From positions 17,454,501 through 17,518,500 of the forward strand of contig NC_056550.1 of NCBI RefSeq assembly GCF_910596095.1: 64,000 nt of DNA. Direction: 5' to 3'. Under the pieces are notes generated by a model. That model had not been told where the DNA came from, made no database searches, and was given only the letters and a program-made list of their open reading frames with translations. A program made the position numbers and the translations under genes. The DNA comes from Thunnus maccoyii (Eukaryota > Chordata > Actinopteri > Scombriformes > Scombridae). This document shows, one piece after another, positions 38,558 through 49,500 of the stretch (positions within the stretch are counted from its first letter, which is position 1; each line of letters begins with the position of its first letter).

Positions 38558-38900
38558 TTTGCCAGACTTTGACCTAAGAAAGATGTCTTTTGTTGCAGAA
38601 GCTAATGTTAGCGTTTGTTGTTCTGAGTTGCACACCAGTTAGCTAGCTAATATTAGCGTTTATCCCTAACAAAAGAAACGACGGACTTTATGTAAACTAT
38701 AAGGTGTTGGTTTACAGAGTATTTATATAAAACTTTCTGTACGCGAATTATCATTAATATAACTGAATGAAAACAAGACACTATTCCTCATGTCATCTGT
38801 CTTGTGATGCTCCAGCGAAATGCGTTGCTGTGCTTGCACCCCGCCCCAGTACGGTAAGTCAGAAGGTTCAAAACTATAGCTGGTGACGTGATGGCCAACA
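38558..38900 (-). promoter_or_regulatory. tbcd: tbcd promoter and 5' UTR region
   Basis: The stretch upstream of the tbcd start holds a GC box (CCCCGCCCC) near 38839-38847 and no TATA motif in a suitable place, as expected for a housekeeping gene. The exact start site cannot be read from the sequence. Confidence 0.45.
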
Positions 38901-40180
38901 AGCGATTTCAGCCGGAAAGGCTAGTGTGTTATAATAAATAACTGTAATTCAAACTAGCCCTACCTCCAGCAGCTACAACAGTTAACAAGCTGCTATTATA
39001 GTAACACACGTTTATTCAAAAACTACTAAAAAATGTGTTGCTATGCATATAAGCCTGCCAATCACTGGGCTAATAGCATGGTCTTTGCCACTGTGATGTG
39101 ATAATAGTTCAAGTCACGTTCAAAAAAGTCTGCCATTCCAAACCTGAAAAAAAATCAATTATTGTTTTTTTTTTTTTTTTTTTGGACCTGACAAAATTTC
39201 AGACAAAACATAAAGCCAAATATAACATAACATCTACAGTGTAGACCTGTGGGTGCATCAAAACCTGAGAGCAATAAAAAGTTTATAGTATAGGATACTG
39301 CAAATAAAAGACTGACAAAAATCTATATACTGTACATATATTCATATAAACATACTTATACACATGAGCAAGTGGCGTGTTTATATTACTATGGTGTGTG
39401 AGTGCTGGTGGAAATGTGTTCAGCGCTCAAACAGCCTGAAGGAAGAAGCTGCTGTTCAGTCTGGTGGCAGCGGGTGAGTTCTGTCCTGGATGGAGGGAAG
39501 AGACCTGTGATCCTCTGAGCTGTCCAAACTATTTGCTGCAAAGTCTTACGGTCTGATTCACATTGGTTTCCATACCAGATACCAGTTACAGCAAGTCATG
39601 ACAATCTCAACATTCAGGGCTGTAGTAGCGAATGGGCCCTCAAAAAGCCTGGAATTGACAGTTTGTTTTTCTCTGCAATTTTGACATTTTACATAATTAG
39701 AATTATACGTTAATATAACTATATATGTATATAACTATTGCCGTTGGCTGAATTAATAGTTTGACAGACTGTTTTGTGTATCTAAATCAATATTCTAGCC
39801 TCTCAGGAGCCCTCCTCCCTCTGAAAGGTGTACATGGTTTAGTACACTCCTATACAGTGGACAAAGATAATTTGAATCGTCACCTTTTGTCTTATTCCCA
39901 GGGTATAATAAAGACCTACAAAACCATGACAGCAATAATGTCCTATAACCTTAAAGTGGAAGTTTCACACTGTAATAAAAGTATGTTGAGAAAACAAACC
40001 TCCTTAACTGTATTATAAACACTTCACTAGTGGTTATTCAGTTATTTTGGGCAACACCACTGTCAATAGTGCCACAATAGATAGTGATGAAGACTGAGGT
40101 GGAGGAGGGGACACTCAGTTAACATCATTTTCATCATTCTCACAATAACAAGCTCCCAAACACTTTGCTTCAACCCAAGA
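38901..40180. other. intergenic between tbcd and fn3krp
   Basis: Contains a poly-T run near 39163-39183 and the LINE fragment at 39400-39590. No gene seen. Confidence 0.55.
39400..39590 (-). mobile_element. LINE fragment (reverse transcriptase C-terminal tail)
   Basis: On the minus strand an interrupted frame reads short blocks such as GQLRG, SSLHPGQN and TRLNSSFF, as in the end of fish L2/CR1-type ORF2. It has stops and deletions and is clearly dead. Confidence 0.45.
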
Positions 40181-40186
40181 TTTATT
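40181..40186 (-). terminator. fn3krp: fn3krp poly(A) signal
   Basis: First clear AATAAA (minus strand) after the fn3krp stop; it implies a 3' UTR of about 0.67 kb. Confidence 0.5.
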
Positions 40187-40854
40187 GCTGGTTAGTGGAT
40201 AGCAGATATTGCAAGGATTCAATGCCACACAGCAACATCAACAGTCAGGCTATTATAATGTAGGTGATGTGTACAGTATTGCAGTCACTGAGAAAATCAG
40301 ATGTCCTTAGCGCAGCAGTATAATTCAGTTGTGCACTGGTCAAACACAGGCAATGCAAAAGATTCAAAAGTTCAGAAAGGACTTGCCATACAAACATTTG
40401 TTCTCCCAATTCACAAGCCCAATGAAGTCTACCTCAAATGCACTGCTCGCTCTTCCACTTGCATAAAATGTTAGTTTTAAGTTTGTCCAGAGCTGAGATT
40501 TTTGGTGTGGATTAAGCCTTTCCCTTTTTTAATAGTATTGCATTTTGGGATTCATGGTTATATACACAAGTCATTCTAAAAAAATATAATTACATAATTT
40601 AAGATAAGTTCTATGGAATCTGTTTTTTTGGAGGCAGGTTAGTGTAGTGTAGGTGGGGCAGACAGAATACATGGTCTTGTTGACTCTGTAATTTCTGCAC
40701 AATAACAGACATTGCAATGTAAGAATGTAATGTCTAGTTTCTTCAACAATTAGCAACACTATAATTGGTCATATTAATGTCTGTCAATATATACACATAG
40801 CGCTTGGCTTAAGTTTAAGACTGTAAAGCTTTCTACAGGCGGCTGTGAGTGCAG

Positions 40855-43115
40855 TTATTTCAGTAGTTCCTTCATAATCCTTATTGAAGAGCCTCTGTAG
40901 CCACCACCAAAGTGGTTCCAGTGATTCAGATAGTGGAAAAGTTGGTAAAGCTGGTTTCTCTTTGCAAAGCCTGGTGCTTTAGGAATTTTGTCATGGTAAG
41001 CAGAGTAAAAAGAGCTGTTGAAGCCACCAAACATCCCTGCAATTCCCAGCTCAAACTCTGAATGGCCATAGAAGGAAGCAGGATCAAAGACGACTGGGCC
41101 TTCTACACATTCTGCCACATTGCCTCCCCATAAGTCTCCATGGAGGAGAGCGGGGACAATCTCCACATCTGCGAAAAACTGAGGGATCTTCAGCTGTAAA
41201 AAGTTAAAGACACAGTATGTAAGTGACATTTTTAGGTTATTAATACATTCATAAAATGGAGTTTAAAGTTTCTTAATGGGGTCTAAGAGAGGATGTACCT
41301 GTAGCTTGGCCCATAGTTCTCTGGCCTCCCTGTCTCCATAAGATTTCTCCACAATGTTAAGCTGATGCTGCAGCCTATGCCGGGAGTAAAATGTCACCCA
41401 GTCATCCTGCCATTCATTTTCCTGGGGAGGTGAGGACAAAACTGAAGGTCACAGTAGTACTGCTAATGTCAACTATAACATTTCATAGACTTAGGGACCA
41501 CAAATGTATACTACATACCGTATGTCCTACATCTTAAAGACTACAATACAGTCCAGTTCCACCTAGCATTCAGATACAATATATTTTTACCTGTGGTAGA
41601 TATCCACAGCATGTAGTTACACTGAACCCAAATTTTTCGACAAAAGCCACCTCCGACTGCCCAGCCCCTTTTCCTGTATACAATCAAAGAAGGTAATTAG
41701 TACTAATTAATCAGCAATTCAATCTTACTTATAGATCCCCTCCAGACATGTTCTATGATACTATGATTCTATGATGTTTGGGTTTGTTTTTTTTCTTTCA
41801 GAAAAACAAAAGTTGAATTACCTTGTTAAAATTTATAAAATGACATCCACTCCTTCTCCCTAATTTAATAAATCCATAATCTTTGATTATTGTTCATTTG
41901 GCTGGATGCAAGATGTCTCCTACATCACTGAAACGTCCATTCTCAGTGTATGTGCACTGATGGCTTCATGTTTCAACATCACATTTGTATAAGTTGCATA
42001 CTGGACCATGATTGGCTCCAAGCTAGTTGTGATGCCACAAAATCTTGCTGGTACATACATGTGTTAAACTGATATTTGAGGAGAGCACAGACAAACGCTC
42101 CCTCTTTAGCAGATGAATGTAAAAAAACACCTTCTAGTGTCAAACTCTACACATATATCATTTTGCACCATATTGACTGGAGGGGGGCATTAAAATGTGA
42201 GAGTTGACCATTATTCAGTTTAGTAATGGCAAGAAGATGACAGATTTGTGCGTTTGTCTACATTTGCATTTACTAAAGTGAGGTTAAGTGAAGTAAATTA
42301 CCCACAGTCTGCTGCTCTTTATTTAATTTTTCCAACTGTCTCTTGTTGTGAAGATGCAGATCTCCCAACTGCTCCCCTAGCTGGCTTGAATACCTAATTG
42401 GAAATAAAGCATTTTATTAAAAAACATAGGCTTAGATTACAATGTACTATATTTTCACACTGCTGCCCATTCTAATCTACAGTGGTACCGATATATTACA
42501 CAAACAGTATGAGATAGCTCTTACTTGGTAAGACCTCGCATGTCCAGATGTTCCATCACAAATACACATCCTCCTCTGTCAAGTTCAATCACCTTCACAG
42601 GCTTGGGGACTCTTACAGTTTCTGTCTTCAAAATGGCTTCCAAACTGGCCATTTCCCCATCAAACATCAATTTGGCCTGAATAAAAACAAAAAAAGAACT
42701 GTACTGGTGAGCAGTGTTGTAGCAAGGGTAGGGTATGGGGTATGGTAAAATAAATAAGTTGATTGTTATTTTATCCATTTCACAATGTGTGCGCAAATGT
42801 GTGCACAAAGTCCTCTGGCAGTGGCTTTGAGTGGGTGTAGCTGCTGGAACAAATCCTATTCACTGATGTGCTTTTGCATTCAGTGTCAGATTAGCACATA
42901 TAGAAGGGCTGAAATTAGCCAGATGAATGTCACTATAATGCATAAAACAAGAAAACAACAATGGAATAAGATACCTGGCTCTTGTGATTTATCTTCACAA
43001 ACACTCTTCCAGTATCAGTATCATAACTCTGGCCCTCGCTGATACATCCACCTGCTGCGCGACCAGCTGGCTTCAGCATGCCCGTCCCCAGCTCTCTCTT
43101 TAACATAGCCTCCAT
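40855..43115 (-). CDS. fn3krp: ketosamine-3-kinase (FN3K-related protein)
   Basis: Phosphorylates ribulosamines and psicosamines on glycated proteins at C3, so that the adduct falls off: a cytosolic protein-repair kinase. Exons: 42975-43115, 42525-42676, 42302-42393, 41591-41673, 41299-41421 and 40855-41193; all phases fit and total 930 bp, 309 aa, the same length as human FN3KRP. The start MEAMLKREL matches the human MEELLRREL; an in-frame ATG at 43259 exists but falls in the promoter and is not conserved in type. Visible motifs: Gly-rich P-loop analogue [10 protein letters not shown] with Cys24, catalytic loop HGDLWGGN (215-222, Asp217 catalytic), metal-binding [10 protein letters not shown] (Asp234). 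FN3K itself is a close relative; the length, GGCISEG and C-terminal [10 protein letters not shown] favour FN3KRP. Confidence 0.95.
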
Positions 43116-43412
43116 GGCTCCACCAGAACAACTTCCAGCAGAAATATGATGACACTGCCAATAACGCAGTGCAAATGCGAAGTTTGTGTAGCGTTTTGAC
43201 CGTTTCCGTCCTGCGAGCCAATAAGGACTCTTACTTGGGTGTTTTGGTCTTGTGACCAATCAGAGATAAGATTCGAATGATTGGTTTATACTTTGTCCAA
43301 TCACAGGCACGTTTAACAGTCACGTGAGCGTCACCATGGTGCCAAGTGAGGCTTCATCGGCTACGTACATGCTACGTACGCTATTTTTTTATGTCTCTGC
43401 TGGACAAACGAA
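43116..43412. promoter_or_regulatory. shared bidirectional promoter fn3krp / arl16
   Basis: The two start codons lie 297 bp apart, head-to-head. Between them are CCAAT boxes in both orientations at 43218-43222, 43256-43260, 43280-43284 (ATTGG) and 43297-43301, and a CACGTG E-box at 43321-43326. There is no TATA box. Clustered CCAAT boxes are typical of NF-Y-driven bidirectional housekeeping promoters. Confidence 0.7.
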
Positions 43413-43426
43413 ATGAGCAGCAATGA
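43391..43426 (+). other. upstream ORF overlapping the arl16 start
   Basis: ATG at 43391 opens an 11-codon frame that ends with TGA at 43424-43426, in another frame and past the arl16 ATG at 43413. If it lies in the mRNA it would lower arl16 translation or favour leaky scanning. Confidence 0.45.
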
Positions 43427-44879
43427 AATCTGTTTGCTTCTCGGAGCGACGGGTGTCGGAAAAACGCTGCTGCTGAAACGTCTTCAAAATATCCTCTGTA
43501 TTCAGTTTGTAAATTGAACGTTTTGGCGTAGGTTACATAGCTAGCAAATTTAGCGTGTTGAGCTAACATTACTGTAATAGCTTAAGTTAGTAGTAGTGGT
43601 AATAACTTTAAACTGTACATATGATTTACTATCTAAGTATTATTAATGGCATTTTTCCACTTATCTTGGTTGATATATTGATCATGTTATTTTGCATTGG
43701 TTCCAGTATAGCGTTGCAGTACAGATACAAAACAAGATGTGTAGGCATGTCAATGACGTACACAAGTTACAGGTATTGATGAACCCAGTGGCGACTAAAT
43801 TATTATTTCACAGTGGTGTTCACATACAAAATGCGTTCATAACTGGCCAAATACTATATCAGCAGTAGAAATAATAGATTGAACTTGTATATCCTTTAGA
43901 AGCTCTGGTTAAACGTCCCAGCACTGGCTCTGTGGATATTTTTCCTAACAGATTAATACAGCTCAATTTGCATGGATCATGTGAACTGGGGGCACCTCCT
44001 TCTACTCTGCCTACAGTAAGTAATAATGACAGATATTTTTAATACAAAGTGTGCAGACTCTGTTTTGATATGTCGGTAAAGATACTCAGCCCTCAAGATT
44101 TTTGTCCAGTCGAGTTGTCCTTGATTTAGCCCCTCTGTATACACTCTGTTTTGATGTGTGTGTGTGTGTGTGTGTGTGTGTGTCTTAATACCTGTCCAGG
44201 TAGGAACCAACCTGACAGACCTCACACTGAAGAGGAAAAAGGTGACAGTGAGAGAGCTAGGAGGCTGCATGGGCCCGATATGGCCGAGTTACTTTAAAGA
44301 TTGCTCCTCTGTCATTGTAAGTTCTTTATATACGTACTGCATCTATCTGGACACATTTGTAAATATATTCGGTAAACACATAAACTGTTGGAATCATCTG
44401 ACTGTATGTTTCTGTCTTTGCCTTCTATAGTTCATGGTGGACTCATCCAACATTGCACAGATATCCTCCTCCTGTATCCAACTGCTGTCAGTACTCTCTG
44501 CTGAGCCTCTGCACAGTGCTTCTGTGCTTATTCTCTTCAACAAGAGGTGACACTCTAAGCATACACATCAAACACTATATTCACTTGTCTTACCTGCAAA
44601 ATGTCAGCAGAGTCAGCAGGTACAACACAATCTGTGTCAAATATTATAATTCTGTCTCTAGCAGAAAACAGTTTGTGCCGTTTTGTAAAAGTTTTACATC
44701 CCATGTTTTCCAGGGACATGCCTTGCACTATGAGTCTCGTAGAGGTAAAGTCACTGTTTCGAATGGATGACATCATTGCATCTGCTACTCAGCCAATCAC
44801 AATACTGGAACTCAGTGCCCGTTCTGGAGAGGGACTTCAGGAAGTGCTGAGCTGGCTGGAGTCTATCACAGTCAAGTGA
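43413..44879 (+). CDS. arl16: ADP-ribosylation factor-like GTPase 16
   Basis: An atypical small Arf-like GTPase reported in antiviral signalling (binding RIG-I) and in ciliary protein export. Exons 43413-43488, 43960-44015, 44200-44316, 44431-44546 and 44714-44879 give 531 bp, 176 aa (human about 173-197). Motifs: G1 GATGVGKT (11-18), switch Thr47 in PTVGTNLTD, an unusual G3 RELGGCMGP (62-70) shared with human ARL16, G4 NKRD (120-123) split by intron 4, and a G5-like SAR near the C terminus. There is no N-terminal Gly2, so no myristoylation as in true Arfs. Intron 1 appears to be of the U12 AT-AC class (see findings). Shares a promoter with fn3krp; convergent with epn3. Confidence 0.93.
43489..43959 (+). 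other. arl16: arl16 intron 1, probable U12-type AT-AC intron
   Basis: The intron begins ATATCCTC directly after codon position 1 of residue 26 and ends in TAATAC. A branch-site-like TTTCCTAAC (43941-43949) puts the branch A about 11 bases before the end. This choice joins LLKRLQ to KLNLHGSCELGAPP, which aligns well with human KRLQ...GDLGEPPPTRPT and keeps the phase. No GT-AG choice gives as good a join. Confidence 0.75.
44155..44182. repeat. (TG)n at arl16 exon 3 acceptor
   Basis: About 14 TG units ending 17 bases before exon 3 (44200). Confidence 0.9.
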
Positions 44880-45496
44880 TCTATCATACATTTGTTACTT
44901 GTAAAGTGATGCTACTGTAAAAGGACCTTGAATGAGGTCTCCAAGCCTTTTGGCATGAAATGTCAGAATCCTCAGTGTGCAAAGACTGTTTAAACACAAC
45001 TTGAGAGGATATAATGTGCCTAGTGTGTGTCAGACCCTCAAATCAAAAGTACAGTTGGATTCAATGAAACCGTGGCAGGACATAACAGTATGAAAAACAA
45101 TACTTCATTTTTGGTATCATATGAATATAGTGACTGCCCATCAAAGGAAACAATGTATTAGTCAAATCATAGGAGGATGGAATGATTGTATGGTTAGGCA
45201 CTTAACAGTTATTTATACTGTCATGCTAAAAAAACGTATTTCTCTCAATTAAACATACAGTATTAATTCATTCAATTTCTATACCTTTTATGCAGGAGAA
45301 ATTCTGGACTTATCAACAGTCCATTGCAGGGATTCATGACTGACTGTAGTGTGATCATTCAATATGTGAGTGTGACAGACAAAAGGCAAGACTCTCCAAG
45401 CCATGAGACTTGCATGTTTTCATAACATTGGAGGAAATCTCATGTTACACTAAGGAAGGTCAAGTCTCCATCTGAAATAAAATAAGCTCTTCCACC

Positions 45497-45502
45497 TTTA
45501 TT
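45497..45502 (-). terminator. epn3: candidate epn3 poly(A) signal
   Basis: First clear AATAAA on the minus strand after the epsin stop codon, about 1.0 kb downstream. Confidence 0.4.
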
Positions 45503-45702
45503 GTAACAACCTATGAAATGTGAGTCACAAACATTCAAATGAAGCTTCCCTTGTCGGAGTGACTCCTGTAATGCTACATAGTAGTAATAAGTTATTGCGT
45601 GCAGGGGATGTAACGTGAATGACAAACTGTTATTGTGTGCCTGTGTTGTGATGATTTCATATCAAATGCATTGATATCAGGGGAAATGAGAAAATACAAA
45701 AC

Positions 45703-45708
45703 AATAAA
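45703..45708 (+). terminator. arl16: candidate arl16 poly(A) signal
   Basis: AATAAA about 0.82 kb after the arl16 stop. An earlier ATTAAA sits at 45248-45253. If the distal site is used the 3' end overlaps that of epn3. Confidence 0.4.
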
Positions 45709-46514
45709 ACCAACCGAAGAAAGAAGGAGTGTTCTAATTACACCCTTGTATTTGATGAGTCAGTGGTTCACAAACAATTAATAAAACTCATGATTCATAC
45801 ATTTTCTAATGTTGCTTTGCTTATAGTAAATTCTGAAGCACTTACAGTCCTCCTGAACTCTTAATTTCATCCAGTTAACCCCAGCAATTCCTTTCACTAT
45901 AGTAAAATTATGAATATGCTGATGTTTCTCATCAGTTCTGGTCCAACAGAAACTCCATAGACATAACCATGTGGATGCAGAAACATTTCAGGGACGAGCC
46001 ATGTCTTTTAGTCACTGTTGCCGCTTACCAGAAAGTATATGACATCAGCAGCCAGTTACGCCAATCACACAAACAGCTGAGTGAGCAGGAGACTAAGTTG
46101 ACTAGTTTAAAAGTGCCTGGAAATTATGGCGAAGAACAGTGACAACAACATATCAAAAAACTGTGCTTTTGTGTAGGTGTCTATCTGAAGTCAATTAGCA
46201 ATAGGTTATAGCCTTAAAGAAGTTTTACATGGCACTACATGACATTTTCTCATACATAGGTATTATATATTTCATACCCTGTTATTGGATTCATGACAAG
46301 AGGAGCAGGACAGGTTGTTGCAGTGAAGAGCAGAGCCAACTTGCATCAGTCTAAGGGTTACTATATTATAACACAATATAAAAACAACTATGAATAGGGT
46401 TTTCATACAAGTCCTTGGGGATGCAGTTCAATTTGTGGTTAGAGTGATATTTCAAGAGCAAAACCTAATGGTATTCCTCTTTTTCTAAGATGTTTTCTCC
46501 AGTTTAGTTGGTCC

Positions 46515-49500
46515 TCATAAGAAAGGGTTCGGATTGTTCTGTGCAGCCTGTGACCCCTGAGAGCTACCTGTGGAGAAGGGCAACAAGGGTTCAGGGAGGT
46601 TCACTGGCAGGCCCAGGCCTGGCTGGGTGGGGTGAGTGAGTGACGAGGGGAGGCTGGCAGGCTGGTGGCTCGTAGGCAGGGGCAAGGAGGCACTGTACGA
46701 AAGAGAAGCGGCCGCAGAAGTGGAACCAGAGCCAGAGCCCATTTGATTCAGAGTTAGTCTGGTCTGCTCAGTTTGGAATGGATTGGTGGCTGAAGGAGCA
46801 CTCAGGCCTATACCAAAAGAGACAAAAAAAAGAGAAGAGATTTACTTTACCAGCTATTCAAATTTGACAGATCATTTCTGAGATTGTGTTTGCAGCCTGT
46901 TAAATCAATCACTGTGAAAATTTAGTCTGCTGATTGTTTTATCAGTAAGTCTCACATTACAGTTTCAAGCAGGGGCTGATCTGAAAACTCTTTCCCACTG
47001 ATGCTTTCAACATCAGAGATTTAAATGCATTTACAAGCTATGTTGTCAGAAAACAGATCCCAAAATACAACAGGAAAAGGATCATGAAAATGCAGAAATA
47101 GCCAAAAGAAATGTATCATTATTTCTGAATTAAAAATGTTGTTCTTCAGCAGAACACTCCTTTGGTCTGGATACCAACCAAGAAGAGTTTAAAAATATAT
47201 ATATATATCTGCAACTGTATTACCATCTGACTCAATAATAACTGAACCAAAAAGTAATAACCAATCACAAGAATTTCTTGTCTCTTCAAATAGATTTTTA
47301 TTCCATACACAAATACAGTAAATACAATAGCTACATGGAAGCTAGGAAATCACTACTTCTGGTATGCTCTGGTAATGTTCACAGAATTTGCATTTGGTTA
47401 AATGAAATACCTGGCTGCAATAAATCTAGAGTTGCAGCTACCAACGATCCACTTTACTGGTCTTTCCCTGGGAAAATAATATGACAATAAATACCTGATA
47501 GAAAAGGGTTCTTGGTCTTGGCTGGGGGATTTGCTGGGATCAAGCTGTCCAGGTTCACCAAGGAAGCTCCTGTGGGGCCTAGGAAGGACTCAGGGGTTCG
47601 ACATGTACGAGGGCTGGGGGCAGCCAGGCTTTCTCCAAGACGGGACAGGTCAAATAGCTCAGGACTGCCCTCCCCTCGTCCATTGACATTCACCTGACCT
47701 CCATCCATGGCTTCATCAAATAGATCCCCATCTAATAGCAGAAAAAGGAAGAGTTCTGACATTGAAAGCATGTGGGTTGCACATATCTACAGCGGGAATA
47801 GTAAGAGAACATAACTGTTTACCTGAGGGGCTTCCAGTTCGGGAAGAAGGTTCCTTGGCTGCTGATGGGGCTGAGAATGGATCAACTCCTGCAGAGGCTA
47901 TGACAACATGACAAAAACCAATCTAACTTAATTATTGTAAAACATTTTATTTAAAAACGCCCTATTCATCTTCAGTTGAGCTTTATAAATGCAGGTATGC
48001 TCACACACACACCTGCATTGGCCGGGAAGGCCCATACTCGACCTGTGGCGTTGAGGCTGGAGACATTACTCTGTGGGCCATCCCAAGGGTCGACTGGGGG
48101 CTGGCTTGGCTCCCATGGTGGGGGAGGGCTGCTGGAAGTTGGCGGTGCCATCCAGGGAGACTCTACTCTTGAGGTGTTGGTGCTGCCTTCTTTAATAATA
48201 GAGTTGAATTAGAGAGAGATGCTTCTGTTCTAATGCTATAAGTTCTTCATAGCATGAAAGCAGTACACATGATACTGTGAACATGAAGAGTTTTATCCAA
48301 AACACTACACTTTACGGTGTGTCCATTTCAAAAAGAAAAAAAACACTAATACATGAAACTGACCATGCGACAAATGTTTCTGCCCTCAAGAATGAACATT
48401 TGTGACCAAATGGCTTAAGATGACTCATAACCTGAACACTACCTGGTAATTTACTGAATTTATGACTCAGTGCTCACTCACTCACCCAGGGAGTCCCATG
48501 GGTCTGTGCCCCCCGGGCGAGCAGCCGCCTGATATGGGGCATTATTCCAGTTAGGATCACTTGGAGGTGGATCTACGGGCACTGCAAAAACATCTACCAG
48601 GTCCATGAAGGCAGTCTGACCACATAAACAGGGAAAAAAGATCAGTGTTAATTTAGTATATTGCTTCAGCACTCACTGATAGTTAGTTAGTTGGTGAAAT
48701 TTTCAGTGTAATCGATGGTTGAGATGTAAAACCTGATCAGACCCAATTACCCAACCCAACATGTTCTCAAAGCCAAACCAATATATGGTTATCCTTTATT
48801 TCATCACCCCCATTGAGATATTCCATACCCCAATATTTCATACCCCGCCTTTAGTCTGCATCTCAAGTTTGCTCTCCTCCAGAGCTTTCTGGAGCATAGA
48901 CTCATCTCCTTGACGACTGAGTTGCTCCTGTCAACAGACACAGACACATGGACGCCTTTAGGGTATGACAGCTTCCGGCAAAATTCACATATTGTCACAT
49001 CATACTATATTTATGTGTCAGCGACAGCACGCGCACACAAAAGCCAGATAGATGTGAGGCATGGGCACAGACCAGAACATTCTCTGGTCACAGAGAGGAG
49101 AGAGCGGAGCATGGCTGTGATCTCTAACAGAGCATTTCTATTGTGCTAGAGTACATCGGCATAGTGAGAGAGAAAACAAGGGAGGAAAAAGACAAAGAGA
49201 CAGAGTGAGACAGGAAGAGAGAGGTGGAGTACAATTGTTGCAAAAGATAACAGAACAGAGTGACAGGTACAGAATACAATTTTAAAAAAGCAAAGAAAAG
49301 GAAGCAGAGGGTGTAGAAAGAAGTAAAAAAAAATTATGGAGGTAATTAAAAATAAAAAGACATAAGAGGATGACTTCCTACTGCAATAAAAGATCAAAAA
49401 GGTCATTATCTTATTTAAATCCCACCTACAACCCTGATGTGGCGTTGGTGACTGACATTTAAAGACTACTGACTGTTTTTCAAGATCATGCAGAGATGGA

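Noticed and set aside
42933-43259. Upstream in-frame ATG for fn3krp at 43259
   Set aside because: It would add 48 residues unlike FN3KRP and lies among the CCAAT boxes; MEAMLKREL at 43115 gives exactly the family length.
43413-43520. GT-AG solutions for arl16 intron 1 (donors at 43498 or about 43512)
   Set aside because: GTATTC creates a wrong phase or stop with available acceptors, and GTAAAT with the CAG at 43961 adds seven residues absent from relatives; the AT-AC solution fits better.
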